Source: a virus. From it: a stretch of DNA of 28,011 nt. Positions within the stretch are counted from its first letter, which is position 1. Every line of letters starts with the position of its first letter. The notes below the pieces were generated by a model, which was given only the letters and a program-made list of their open reading frames with translations, made no database searches and was not told the DNA's origin. The stretch lies in the IMG/VR virus record IMGVR_UViG_3300009180_000173, positions 1 through 28,011 of that record; one strand, given 5' to 3'. The position numbers and the translations under genes are program-made. Shown here piece after piece: positions 5,935 through 12,982 of the stretch.

Positions 5935-6500
5935 GGCGCGACCTCTTTATTGATTGATAAAAAATAGGTTTTCATTTCTTTACTTAATTTATATTTTTCT
6001 TCAATCTTCATAACTAAACCGCCTGATTTTAAATATTCAATTGCCTTTTGATATTCTGGAGTTGATTTGTTTAACCATGCTTTGCCATCGTCTTTTACAG
6101 GCGTTTCTACTTTGCCACTTGCTTTGTTGCCGTCGTCATCCCTCATTATGTCGTCGATTTGCAGGTTCAAAATACTACTAATGCAGTAACGCCTTGCGTA
6201 AGTAATACAACTGCCTTTATCCTGTGGCGTGTCCTTTACAGGCTTCATTGTATAGGTTGCCTCAATCCATTGCCCCGATGTGTGCATTAATAAACAATAA
6301 AGCGAATTTTCATCTATTGGAAACATTGTTAGCGCAAGTCCAGATTCAGCTAACGGCTCAGTTATGGCTTCAATAATTTTAGGTAATGAAGCGTAGGTTG
6401 ATTTAAAAAATGGGTTCTCTGCGTCCTTTTTAATCCCTTCGCATTTCACGTGGAATAAAATAAGCCCTTTGGCTAGTTCGTTGATTTCGTTTGATTTCAT
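5931..6500 (-). CDS. erf: ERF-family single-strand annealing protein
   Basis: A 189-residue ERF-family recombinase that would anneal complementary single strands during phage recombination and genome circularisation. Diagnostic stretches in order are NPFFKSTYASLPKI (about 28-42), a GLALTMFPI strand, LLMHTSGQWIEATYTMKP, and the highly conserved GSCITYARRYCISSILNLQ with the following acidic DDDGNKAS. After about residue 130 a short linker leads to a small C-terminal region rather than a recognised added domain. The ATG is preceded by the TTAAACAAA leader seen at other early genes. It probably works with the VRR-NUC nuclease encoded further downstream. Confidence 0.92.
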   Translation of the reverse strand: MKSNEINELAKGLILFHVKCEGIKKDAENPFFKSTYASLPKIIEAITEPLAESGLALTMFPIDENSLYCLLMHTSGQWIEATYTMKPVKDTPQDKGSCITYARRYCISSILNLQIDDIMRDDDGNKASGKVETPVKDDGKAWLNKSTPEYQKAIEYLKSGGLVMKIEEKYKLSKEMKTYFLSINKEVAP

Positions 6501-6526
6501 TTTGTTTAATTTAATATTTGATGTAA

Positions 6527-6706
6527 TTAGTTTGCGGATGTTGTTTTAAAATCTTCGATAATTGGTGTTGTTTTAATATTAACTCTATTATAGTACTCCA
6601 CTTTTCTTTTGATTTCTTTACTTTCCTCTCGCGTCTGTTCGGTAAAAAAGATTTTTCCATAAAATGTAATTATTAATAGTGCGGTTGATACAAATAAAAT
6701 TACCAT
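6527..6706 (-). CDS. 59-residue single-pass membrane protein
   Basis: A short gene starting at an ATG that overlaps the end of the 116-residue gene by 7 nt. The product has one hydrophobic segment at residues 2-21 (VILFVSTALLIITFYGKIFF), then a charged, probably helical cytoplasmic or periplasmic tail (EQTREESKEIKRKVEYYNR) and a Thr-rich end. The layout fits a small N-anchored inner-membrane protein. Its function is unknown, and host takeover or superinfection exclusion would be speculation. Confidence 0.6.
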   Translation of the reverse strand: MVILFVSTALLIITFYGKIFFTEQTREESKEIKRKVEYYNRVNIKTTPIIEDFKTTSAN

Positions 6707-7050
6707 AAGTAATGAGTTAAATTTTGCTTTAAAATTAAATCGTCGATTTTTTTTGTAAAATCAAAACAAGTACAAATAATAAAGTCGTAAATATCTTCTT
6801 CTTTATATTCACGCTCCATTTCTTCCCAATAATTTTGGAAAGTTAAAGTGTATGCGCGTGTTAATAATTCCCCTGTACTCATATCGTTAGCCTCAAAATA
6901 TAATTTATCGTGTCGGTCTAGATATGCTTTGAATTGATATACAGGAATAACAAGCGAGTTATCGATGTAATTATTATCTACAATTTGAACAATAATATTA
7001 TCATCTTTTAAAACGAAATCAATGATTTCAAATAATCTCTTTTTTTGCAT
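6700..7050 (-). CDS. hypothetical early protein
   Basis: A 116-residue acidic protein beginning MQKKRLFEIIDFVLKDDNII, with a middle segment VIPVYQFKAYLDRHDKLYFE and an acidic EEMEREYKEEDIYDFII stretch. No signal peptide, membrane helix or catalytic motif is visible. The ATG at 7050 lies within the last 23 nt of the 58-residue gene in another frame and is preceded by AATTAAACAAA, the same leader as at the ERF start. It belongs to the first block of the early operon. Confidence 0.65.
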   Translation of the reverse strand: MQKKRLFEIIDFVLKDDNIIVQIVDNNYIDNSLVIPVYQFKAYLDRHDKLYFEANDMSTGELLTRAYTLTFQNYWEEMEREYKEEDIYDFIICTCFDFTKKIDDLILKQNLTHYLW

Positions 7051-7204
7051 TTTGTTTAATTTTAGTTTGTGAATAATTTTCTAACATTTTTCTTAATTCA
7101 AAATTCCCGCCGAGCTTGTCGATTTCATTTTGCGTTAAATAAACAATTAAAGGTTTCTTTTTTTGATTTTCTGGGATTGGCTTGCGCCCTCTTTTTTGTA
7201 GCAT
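7028..7204 (-). CDS. 58-residue basic protein, possibly ribbon-helix-helix
   Basis: This gene begins MLQKRGRKPIPENQKKKPLI and continues VYLTQNEIDKLGGNFELRKM. A basic RGRKP (AT-hook-like) segment followed by a short strand (PLIVYLT) and a helix (QNEIDKLGG) resembles ribbon-helix-helix DNA-binding proteins of the CopG/MobC kind. It starts 4 nt after the 28-residue gene and overlaps the next gene by 23 nt. A role as an early transcription regulator is plausible from its position second or third in the operon, but it is inferred from composition and not from a firm family match. Confidence 0.55.
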   Translation of the reverse strand: MLQKRGRKPIPENQKKKPLIVYLTQNEIDKLGGNFELRKMLENYSQTKIKQNAKKEII

Positions 7205-7208
7205 AGTT

Positions 7209-7295
7209 TTATATTTGGTTAAAAATTGAATCGCCGAGTAAAGCGAGAATAATAATGATGGTTACTGTGATTGCGTCTTTTGTAGATTGTTTCAC
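7209..7295 (-). CDS. 28-residue membrane peptide (GTG start)
   Basis: This very short gene opens with GTG preceded by CTAAACAAA, the same leader found at the 39-residue gene, so the start is credible despite its length. The product has a short polar head (MKQSTKDA) and a hydrophobic helix (ITVTIIIILALLGDSIF). It would be a single-pass membrane peptide. No function can be assigned. Confidence 0.45.
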   Translation of the reverse strand: MKQSTKDAITVTIIIILALLGDSIFNQI

Positions 7296-7353
7296 TTTGT
7301 TTAGTTTTTAGTTTTAAAAATTGTGCGTCGCAGTCGCACCCCTGAAAGTTTTA

Positions 7354-7473
7354 TTAAAATTTAACGCCTTTCATTCTTAACATTTCTTCAAGTATTTTTC
7401 TTTTTTCTGTGTAAGTTGAGCCGTTTAATTCAATTTCATTTTTTAAAAGTTGTAAAAGTTTTTCTGTAGTCAT
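7354..7473 (-). CDS. 39-residue first gene of the early operon
   Basis: This is the first reading frame after the early promoter; its ATG at 7473 lies about 35 nt from the predicted transcription start and follows a CTAAACAAA leader. The product begins MTTEKLLQLLKNEIELNGST and continues YTEKRKILEEMLRMKGVKF. It is a charged helical peptide with two short amphipathic helices separated by NGS. Proteins of this size at the start of phage early operons often bind host factors, but nothing in the sequence identifies a target. Confidence 0.55.
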   Translation of the reverse strand: MTTEKLLQLLKNEIELNGSTYTEKRKILEEMLRMKGVKF

Positions 7474-7512
7474 TTTGTTTAGTTTTAGTTGTTATCTTTT
7501 TGTTTGATAAAT

Positions 7513-7543
7513 CAAAGATACAACTTTATTTCATTCTACCAAA
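7513..7543 (-). promoter_or_regulatory. Bacteroidota-type promoter for the early operon
   Basis: On the minus strand, TTTG at 7543-7540 (the -33 element) and TATCTTTG at 7520-7513 (matching TAnnTTTG, the -7 element) are separated by 19 bp, a typical spacing for Bacteroidota primary-sigma promoters. Transcription would start near 7507-7510 and run left into the tiny-gene cluster, ERF and the replication genes. The region upstream is A/T-rich. This is the best promoter match I found in the window. Confidence 0.8.
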
Positions 7544-7628
7544 TAAAAATAAAATATTTTTTTATTTTTTTTATGTTGTTTTGATAAAAGCCAATGCAGT
7601 ATTGAATTACAGGCCAAAAAAAATTTAT
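7544..7628. other. A/T-rich non-coding spacer
   Basis: The stretch between the early promoter and the first terminator has no convincing gene on either strand. It contains poly-A and poly-T tracts that could act as an upstream element for the promoter. A plus-strand frame crossing this region has lysine-rich, low-complexity content and runs through both terminators, so it is not accepted as a gene. Confidence 0.5.
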
Positions 7629-7659
7629 AAAAAAACCCCGAAAATAAAAATAATCGGGG
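7629..7659 (-). terminator. second intrinsic terminator after lysis genes
   Basis: CCCCGA at 7636-7641 pairs with TCGGGG at 7654-7659 around a 12-nt A-rich loop. On the minus strand the stem is followed by seven U residues (7635-7629). It lies about 50 bp beyond the first terminator and would stop late transcripts that read through before they reach the early promoter. Confidence 0.8.
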
Positions 7660-7699
7660 GATATCAAACTAAACAAAAACGAGAGAGTGCCAAAAGTAA

Positions 7700-7729
7700 A
7701 TAAAAAACCCGATGTAGAAACATCGGGTT
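7700..7729 (-). terminator. intrinsic terminator after the lysozyme gene
   Basis: A perfect 10-bp stem, AACCCGATGT at 7706-7715 and ACATCGGGTT at 7720-7729, encloses a 4-nt loop. On the minus strand it is followed by a U-run. It begins 17 bp after the stop codon of the lysozyme gene, so it ends the late operon. Confidence 0.9.
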
Positions 7730-7746
7730 ACTAACCAATATGTACA

Positions 7747-8196
7747 CTAAACCCTAAAATACAAATCTGCTTCAGCAATTCGCCTTCGCGTCAATCCTTT
7801 TAACTCTAGTAATTCGCCACCTACTCGCGCTTTATTCCATTTTAAAAATTCGTCTTTAATACTTTTGTCATTTGGGTTTAAAACTATCTTTTTACGTAGC
7901 GTGGATTTATTAAACGCTCCGATGCCTAAATTATAAATAAACGACAAACAGGAATCAAATTGATTCTGGTTTAAATTTAAACCATGCAATGCAATTGATT
8001 TGTTTTTTAATTCCCACATTAATAACTCGTTAGCCTGTTGTTCGTTGATTGTATCGCCTAATTTAATTTTACGCCCATCCGTGTACATAGTTGAACCAAA
8101 ACCTATGGTTACTACTGATGCAGGGCATAGGTAACTCTTTGGCTTATAGCCCTCAAACATTTTAATTAAGTTTATGCAGTTTTGCGATGCTATCAT
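7747..8196 (-). CDS. GH24 phage lysozyme (endolysin)
   Basis: A 149-residue T4-type lysozyme that cleaves the beta-1,4 bond between N-acetylmuramic acid and N-acetylglucosamine in peptidoglycan. The catalytic triad spacing is E15-x8-C24-x5-T30 (FEG...LC...VT), with Cys in place of the Asp of T4 lysozyme, a substitution known in the family. The GFGSTMYTDG and YNLGIGAFNKSTLRKK segments and the C-terminal LKGLTRRRIAEADLY complete the fold. There is no signal peptide, so export would depend on a holin. It overlaps the spanin gene by 4 nt (ATGA) and is the last gene of the late transcript. Confidence 0.93.
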   Translation of the reverse strand: MIASQNCINLIKMFEGYKPKSYLCPASVVTIGFGSTMYTDGRKIKLGDTINEQQANELLMWELKNKSIALHGLNLNQNQFDSCLSFIYNLGIGAFNKSTLRKKIVLNPNDKSIKDEFLKWNKARVGGELLELKGLTRRRIAEADLYFRV

Positions 8197-8687
8197 TTTT
8201 TTATGAGTATTACGTTACACAATATCGAACATAAAAGTGCTATTATAAGCCACATTATCCAACGATTTTTTGCGGTTACTTTATTAGATAACTTTCTATT
8301 ATCCTCTATGTATTGAGCGCATTTTTTATTTACCGAAATTAATTCTAATTCGCACGATCTAATCTGCGCACTATCGCGAATAGTTTTAGTAACCGTATTT
8401 GTTTTTGTAAGTACCTGTAAAACTGCATCGCCTTTTATTAATTGCGTTTTGCTGTGCGTAAGCCAAACAGTATCAATAAAAGCCGAATCATAATCACCGC
8501 AATTTATTCTTACATAGTTAGTATCAAAACTTGTAAAAGTATCAACTTTTGATAATACACAAGGGAATGTATCACGGCAAAATTTGGCAAGGAGTTCGGG
8601 GTGTTTTGCGTTTAATTTGTCAAGTTTTGCGCTTGGGTTACAAGACCAAATCATTATCGTCGCTAGGGCTAATATCAAATATTTCAT
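8193..8687 (-). CDS. putative unimolecular spanin (u-spanin)
   Basis: A 164-residue protein with a lipoprotein signal at the N-terminus (MKYLILALATIMIWSC, lipidated Cys16) and a single membrane helix at the extreme C-terminus (about 143-162, WIMWLIIALLCSILCNVILI). Between them lies a periplasmic domain ending in a helical segment (about 105-140). An outer-membrane lipid anchor plus an inner-membrane C-terminal helix in one chain is the architecture of T1 gp11, the unimolecular spanin that fuses the two membranes at the end of lysis. Its place directly before the lysozyme gene supports this. The family is highly diverse, so the call rests on topology and context. Confidence 0.72.
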   Translation of the reverse strand: MKYLILALATIMIWSCNPSAKLDKLNAKHPELLAKFCRDTFPCVLSKVDTFTSFDTNYVRINCGDYDSAFIDTVWLTHSKTQLIKGDAVLQVLTKTNTVTKTIRDSAQIRSCELELISVNKKCAQYIEDNRKLSNKVTAKNRWIMWLIIALLCSILCNVILIKK

Positions 8688-8889
8688 GGTAAATAGTATT
8701 TATTGATTCGTTAATAATTGCAATTGATTGAAATTGTATTGTTTTAATAACCAGGCGTTCATCCTCATCCATTAAACCCATATCGAGCAAATCAATAGCA
8801 CCAAGCGCATTGTAAGCCGACGCGATATATTCGCTACTTCTGTCTTCATATTCAATTTCAATTTCATTATCCAAAATTTCTTTTAACAT
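8638..8889 (-). CDS. small acidic hypothetical protein
   Basis: An 83-residue, strongly acidic protein (EIEIEYEDRSSEYIASAYNA, then LLDMGLMDEDERLVIKTIQF and a DISPSDDNDLVL tail). It seems to be all-helical and soluble. It overlaps the spanin gene by 50 nt at its 3' end and the metallophosphoesterase gene by 7 nt at its start. Similar short acidic proteins occur in phage lysis regions but I know no function for them. Confidence 0.6.
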   Translation of the reverse strand: MLKEILDNEIEIEYEDRSSEYIASAYNALGAIDLLDMGLMDEDERLVIKTIQFQSIAIINESINTIYHEIFDISPSDDNDLVL

Positions 8890-9884
8890 AATTTACCTTT
8901 TATGATTGAATAATTTTTAACCGTATAATCGCCATCGGATGCGATTTGAATGTGAGCGAAGCCGTGCATAGTATTTCCAACCAATGGCGAATAATCCGCG
9001 CGTAATTCACATAAACAACCCGTACTCCAACAACTTATTATTTTGCCGTCTAAATCCGTTTCGGGGTGGTGGCTTGGTCTATGTAGGTGTCCAACAATTA
9101 ACGATTGCTTTGCCCTTAAGAATGCGCCACGCGATGGATTTACAGGGGTAAACGCTCCTTTAAAAATATGATGTCCGTGTGTGATTGATAATTTACCCGC
9201 CTTAACTAAAACCTTATCGTCTAAAATCTTAACGCCTACCGAATTTAATTGCAATCTTTCTTCTAAAAAAAAGTAGTCATCGTTCCAAATCTCTCGAACC
9301 TTTGAATATAAAAACTTTTCCCAACGGATGCAATGGTTACCTTTTAACCAATAAATTAAAGCCTTTGGAAATGCTTTGCGCAATTGAACTAAAAATTCTT
9401 TTGTCGCGTCAAATTCCTCTTTTATACTTCTTTTCTTTGGGTCTGGCTCGAACTTGCTCACAGTATGGCAATCCAGCAGGTCCCCGTTTATGAAAATAGT
9501 ATTTACCTTTTCTTTTTTGCCGTAATCCAAAGCTATTGTTATTGCGTCAATGTTATGATAAGGGATATGCAAATCAGATATAAGCAAAATATTGTTACAG
9601 CATACAGGCAAAATATAAGGTTCTCGTTGTTCTTCATACGATTGCGGTAAATTATACGGATTTTTACTTCTACTTTCAGTCATGTGAAATTCAGTATTTT
9701 TAAATTTATGTTTATGTGCCGTACCTTTTTTACCTTCGATATACCTTAATGAACTTCTGCAATCTTCAACATTTTTAAATGCAAGATTGTTATCTGCATA
9801 CATAATCCTAGCCAATTTTAAAGTTGGCATATTTGGGAACTCTTTTCTAAAATCCCTTGCAATATCACTTTTGCTCTTTGCCAA
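8883..9884 (-). CDS. calcineurin-like metallophosphoesterase
   Basis: A 333-residue metal-dependent phosphoesterase. The family motifs appear in order: DLH (SDLHIPYHN), GDLLD (NGDLLDCHT), GNH (LKGNHCIRW), GHHI, and GHLH (IVGHLHRPSH), which coordinate a two-metal centre. The first 60 residues form a separate helical region (SKSDIARDFRKEFPNMPT), perhaps a small DNA-binding or interaction domain. The start is TTG, overlapping the holin gene by 20 nt, and no ATG is available before the helical region. It may be a DNA nuclease or phosphatase. Its position among lysis genes is unexplained. Confidence 0.88.
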   Translation of the reverse strand: MAKSKSDIARDFRKEFPNMPTLKLARIMYADNNLAFKNVEDCRSSLRYIEGKKGTAHKHKFKNTEFHMTESRSKNPYNLPQSYEEQREPYILPVCCNNILLISDLHIPYHNIDAITIALDYGKKEKVNTIFINGDLLDCHTVSKFEPDPKKRSIKEEFDATKEFLVQLRKAFPKALIYWLKGNHCIRWEKFLYSKVREIWNDDYFFLEERLQLNSVGVKILDDKVLVKAGKLSITHGHHIFKGAFTPVNPSRGAFLRAKQSLIVGHLHRPSHHPETDLDGKIISCWSTGCLCELRADYSPLVGNTMHGFAHIQIASDGDYTVKNYSIIKGKLC

Positions 9885-10092
9885 ATAATTTACCTGTTGA
9901 ATTGGTAAACAAATTCTTCATGATGTAAGCAATAGCTGAAGTTAAAGCCATCGTGCCTATTGCTTTCCAATCAAACACTAAACTACCGGCTTCAACGGTT
10001 TGATACACTACGGTAATTACTGACGATAAAACCGCCATAATTAAACCTTTTAAAAAGTCGGTTGAATTAAGATTAAACAATGTACTGTTCAT
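9865..10092 (-). CDS. holin-like two-helix membrane protein
   Basis: A 75-residue protein with two hydrophobic helices (about 15-34, KGLIMAVLSSVITVVYQTV, and about 43-60, AIGTMALTSAIAYIMKNLF), a short polar linker and a basic C-terminal tail (GKLFGKEQK). Size, topology and position in the lysis region fit a class II holin that opens the inner membrane for the lysozyme. Similar proteins are annotated as holins in Bacteroidota phages. Direct evidence of pore formation is lacking, and the 49-residue neighbour is an alternative candidate or a partner. Confidence 0.65.
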   Translation of the reverse strand: MNSTLFNLNSTDFLKGLIMAVLSSVITVVYQTVEAGSLVFDWKAIGTMALTSAIAYIMKNLFTNSTGKLFGKEQK

Positions 10093-10095
10093 AAT

Positions 10096-10245
10096 TTACT
10101 TTTTTGATTTTTTATAAATTGAATATAAGCCACTAATAATGGCTATTAAAGACGCAATAAAAGTTAATACAGGTTGTATTTGCGATAACGATACAACTGC
10201 ACAGATTCCGCTAATTGCCGTTAATGGTGGTTGGTGTTGATTCAT
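10096..10245 (-). CDS. 49-residue membrane protein, holin or antiholin candidate
   Basis: A short gene starting at an ATG that overlaps the upstream stop (TAATG) and ending 3 bp before the 75-residue holin-like gene. The product has two hydrophobic stretches (TAISGICAVVSLS, about 9-21, and VLTFIASLIAIISGLY, about 26-41) and a basic end (KKSKK). The pairing of two small membrane proteins at this position suggests a holin/antiholin pair, which is inference from topology and context. Confidence 0.6.
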   Translation of the reverse strand: MNQHQPPLTAISGICAVVSLSQIQPVLTFIASLIAIISGLYSIYKKSKK

Positions 10246-10535
10246 TATATTTTATTTGCTGATGTATCTTTTATAAATAAAGGCGAATAAGTTAAAACAA
10301 AATTATCTATAACACTATCGTCAGAACCCCAATTTTGAAGTATTGTATTTGGTACAATCATGCTAAAATTTTCGTTTAAATCATGTGTCCCATTATCAGC
10401 ATCTACAAACAATAATGAACATTTAACTTCAGCTTCTGTGATATTTCTATTTAATGTAATTGTCCAATAAATCGCGTTACAATCTTTTTCATGTAACAAT
10501 CCTGTTTTAAATAAAATTAATTTTAAGTAATTCAT
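10245..10535 (-). CDS. hypothetical protein between fibre and lysis genes
   Basis: A 96-residue protein, MNYLKLILFKTGLLHEKDCN at its start and then a run of strands (AIYWTITLNRNITEAEVKCS, LLFVDADNGTHDL). The beta-rich pattern suggests a small structural or fibre-associated domain. The N-terminus is mildly hydrophobic but lacks a clear signal peptide cleavage site. It follows the fibre gene by 9 nt. Its function is unknown, and a fibre chaperone or tip protein is possible. Confidence 0.6.
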   Translation of the reverse strand: MNYLKLILFKTGLLHEKDCNAIYWTITLNRNITEAEVKCSLLFVDADNGTHDLNENFSMIVPNTILQNWGSDDSVIDNFVLTYSPLFIKDTSANKI

Positions 10536-10544
10536 AAAAAATAT

Positions 10545-12557
10545 TTAATAAAGTATAAAATAAGGTACTCTTTGAACTGTTGTTGTAGCACTCATTGCAA
10601 CAGATGAAGGTGGTGTTGTAGTGTTATTAACTATCACCGATGAAATTTTTACCCCATTAGTATTAACTGCCGATGGGGGTTCAATAAATCCTGTTTGCAT
10701 TATTGTACCGCTTGCAATTGTAGGAAGTCCAGAAGCAGCACTTGCTTGATAACCTAAATAATAAGTTCCCTTTGCTAAAAAAAACGGTGTTATTGCTTGA
10801 GTTTTCCAAGTGTTTGCAGCACCATCCCAAAAAGTTCCACTATTAGCAGTAAATGTTAATCGTGTTAATGTCCCACCACTTAAGGAATATATTGCCACAC
10901 CATTATAATTAGACGGAGTTACTGCAAGTGATACTAAACGGTTAAAAAATGCAATCCCTCTAATTGAATCCGAAACATTCCAATTGAATGGATAAAAAGA
11001 AATACCTGTTGACGTTAATGCTAATGTAGATGTAACGTTTGAATAAGTGCACCCATAAGGTTCTGCCTTAATTCCGTAACCTACTGTTTGCAATAAGTCA
11101 AGATCTGTTTGTTTCAGATTTATTCTATTACTCAATGAAGCAGTATCGCTAATGTTTAATTTACCATTTATCCGTGTGTTATAACTTGACAACATGGTTG
11201 TTGTATCACTAATATTTAATTTAGTATTTACTAAATTAGTACGTGCATAATTACTCAACATATTCGCTGTATCTAATGGACTTATACCTGTGCCTGCCAT
11301 TATACCACTTTGCTGTGTTACAGTTAGAATAGTTGATGGTATTATTGGATGAGCAAATGGAGAACTTTGTGCTGCCTCATATAACAATCTAACGTGAGTA
11401 TCTGCCGTACTCCACATTAATTGATAATAATCTCCAGCAGCGACATCTAATACATAATTCCAAGTGGCAATTATTGCTGATGCAACTGCTCCTCCAGTTA
11501 ATACTATTTTGCCCCCACTTCCCACAACATCTATTCCATTTTTTCTTAGCCAAATATCAACTATATCTGTACCACTATTTGTTCGGTCAAATTGCGCTGA
11601 AAATTGTATGTTGTAAATGCCAGTATTAGCAATTGTAATTCTTGTTAAATTACTTCCATCACTTACCATTGTTACTGCATTACTCAAATCTGTTATGCCA
11701 AACTTCATTGCGTAAGGAGTATTGATGGCAGCAGCAGTTTGGATGGTATTATCTTGGAATGCACCATAATAACCTACTGGTGCTGGATTAGTTCCCACAC
11801 TATCTTTAATTGCAAATCTATTTGCACCAACAAAATAAATAATTGAATCTTTACCAATAGTTCGAGTTAATCGTTTAACAAATTGATTTGTAGTATCAAT
11901 GGTTGTTCCACCACTTACCCAAGATGTTAATGGTGCTATTTGTCCACTAGCATCAATGCCTAATGGTTTATATGTTGTTGTATCTGTTATAGATGTCATT
12001 GATGCAAATTTATAAAGCCCACCGTCAAATTGAATATTTAAAGCATTGACATTAAAAAAAGGCAAATCTTCGGTATTGCCAAGAAACGATATATTATTAT
12101 CACTACTAATAACAACATTTGAACTTAATATTGTCTGCCCACTTGTTTTCCAAAAATTACCACCACTACCAATACTATCTTTAAATTGAAAAAATCTTGT
12201 GCCATTTTTATAAGCATAAACACTATCATTGCTACGCTTTAAAGAATCAATTTTTAAGTTGATTCTGTTGCTTAAACTTGTTGTATCAGCCGACCCGCTT
12301 GTAATAGCCGTCCAAGTTAATGTTTTAGGATTGTAAGCGTAAAACCTAGCGTTGCAACTATCGTAAGCTATCGCACCGCTCTTATTTGTTTTTACAATAC
12401 TTTTTAACGTAGGTACACCACAAACCGTTGGAATTTGCAAAGTAGAATCAAACGCCATTCTATTCGCACGATAGCCATATTGTGGCATTTCTTGATAAAC
12501 TTGCGCGTTTACTTTTGCGCTAATAAAAACTAATAAAATTAAAATTACTTTTCTCAT
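10545..12557 (-). CDS. tail fibre / receptor-binding protein with signal peptide
   Basis: A 670-residue fibre-like protein and the probable host-recognition protein. Residues 1-18 form a Sec signal peptide (MRKVILILLVFISAKVNA, cleavage before Gln19), seen on fibre-like proteins of some Bacteroidota phages. Short repeats (SLSNRINLK at 94-102 and 474-482; KLNISDT at 446-452 and 466-472) look like a trimeric shaft. Residues about 260-415 resemble a C1q/TNF-like jelly roll (GIYNIQFSAQFDRTNSGTDI, VDIWLRKNG, GDYYQLMW). A second Ser/Thr-rich domain (about 500-670) ends the chain. The start ATG overlaps the upstream stop. Confidence 0.75.
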   Translation of the reverse strand: MRKVILILLVFISAKVNAQVYQEMPQYGYRANRMAFDSTLQIPTVCGVPTLKSIVKTNKSGAIAYDSCNARFYAYNPKTLTWTAITSGSADTTSLSNRINLKIDSLKRSNDSVYAYKNGTRFFQFKDSIGSGGNFWKTSGQTILSSNVVISSDNNISFLGNTEDLPFFNVNALNIQFDGGLYKFASMTSITDTTTYKPLGIDASGQIAPLTSWVSGGTTIDTTNQFVKRLTRTIGKDSIIYFVGANRFAIKDSVGTNPAPVGYYGAFQDNTIQTAAAINTPYAMKFGITDLSNAVTMVSDGSNLTRITIANTGIYNIQFSAQFDRTNSGTDIVDIWLRKNGIDVVGSGGKIVLTGGAVASAIIATWNYVLDVAAGDYYQLMWSTADTHVRLLYEAAQSSPFAHPIIPSTILTVTQQSGIMAGTGISPLDTANMLSNYARTNLVNTKLNISDTTTMLSSYNTRINGKLNISDTASLSNRINLKQTDLDLLQTVGYGIKAEPYGCTYSNVTSTLALTSTGISFYPFNWNVSDSIRGIAFFNRLVSLAVTPSNYNGVAIYSLSGGTLTRLTFTANSGTFWDGAANTWKTQAITPFFLAKGTYYLGYQASAASGLPTIASGTIMQTGFIEPPSAVNTNGVKISSVIVNNTTTPPSSVAMSATTTVQRVPYFILY

Positions 12558-12982
12558 ATTGGAAAATCACAATTATTAAAATCAGATACCGTTGTTAAAT
12601 TAAATGTTACCGTTACGCCACTTAAATAATCTTCAAACTTTTCACTTATTGCCGTCCAACTTATTGAAGTATCAATACTAATCGTTCTGTCTTGTCTTAA
12701 AGCCATTACGATATCGTTCGCCACACTGTGCATATTGCCTACAACCTCTGTTTCAAATTCGCCTTCAATTCCCGATTTATCAATAAACCAAAATTGTATT
12801 TGATAAATCAATTCGCGCCCTACGTTAAAATTTCCCGTGTCCATTACATACGATGCAACAGGTAACAACGGCTGACTATTCCAACCCAACCACTCTACGG
12901 GACTTGCAAACCTGGTCTCTTTTATCATTGGATGCGACTCCAACAGATTTTGTATTTTTGTTACTATTTGGTTGTAGGTCAT
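12554..12982 (-). CDS. tail-terminator-like structural protein
   Basis: A 142-residue protein (MTYNQIVTKIQNLLESHPMI, then FWFIDKSGIEGEFETEVVGN and a conserved WTAISEKFEDYLSGV). The alternating helix, strand and late EKFEDxLxGVxxTFxL pattern matches small proteins that sit between the head-tail adaptor and tail genes in Bacteroidota phages and are thought to act as neck or tail-terminator proteins. The C-terminal CDFPI is typical of that group. Its place between the adaptor and the fibre supports a head-tail joining role. The exact function is inferred. Confidence 0.6.
   Translation of the reverse strand: MTYNQIVTKIQNLLESHPMIKETRFASPVEWLGWNSQPLLPVASYVMDTGNFNVGRELIYQIQFWFIDKSGIEGEFETEVVGNMHSVANDIVMALRQDRTISIDTSISWTAISEKFEDYLSGVTVTFNLTTVSDFNNCDFPI

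Noticed and set aside
7500-7703. Plus-strand frame of 67 codons in the terminator region
   Set aside because: It runs through the early promoter and one terminator stem, is Lys/Ile/Phe-rich as expected from poly-A/T, and has no leader or neighbour on its strand.
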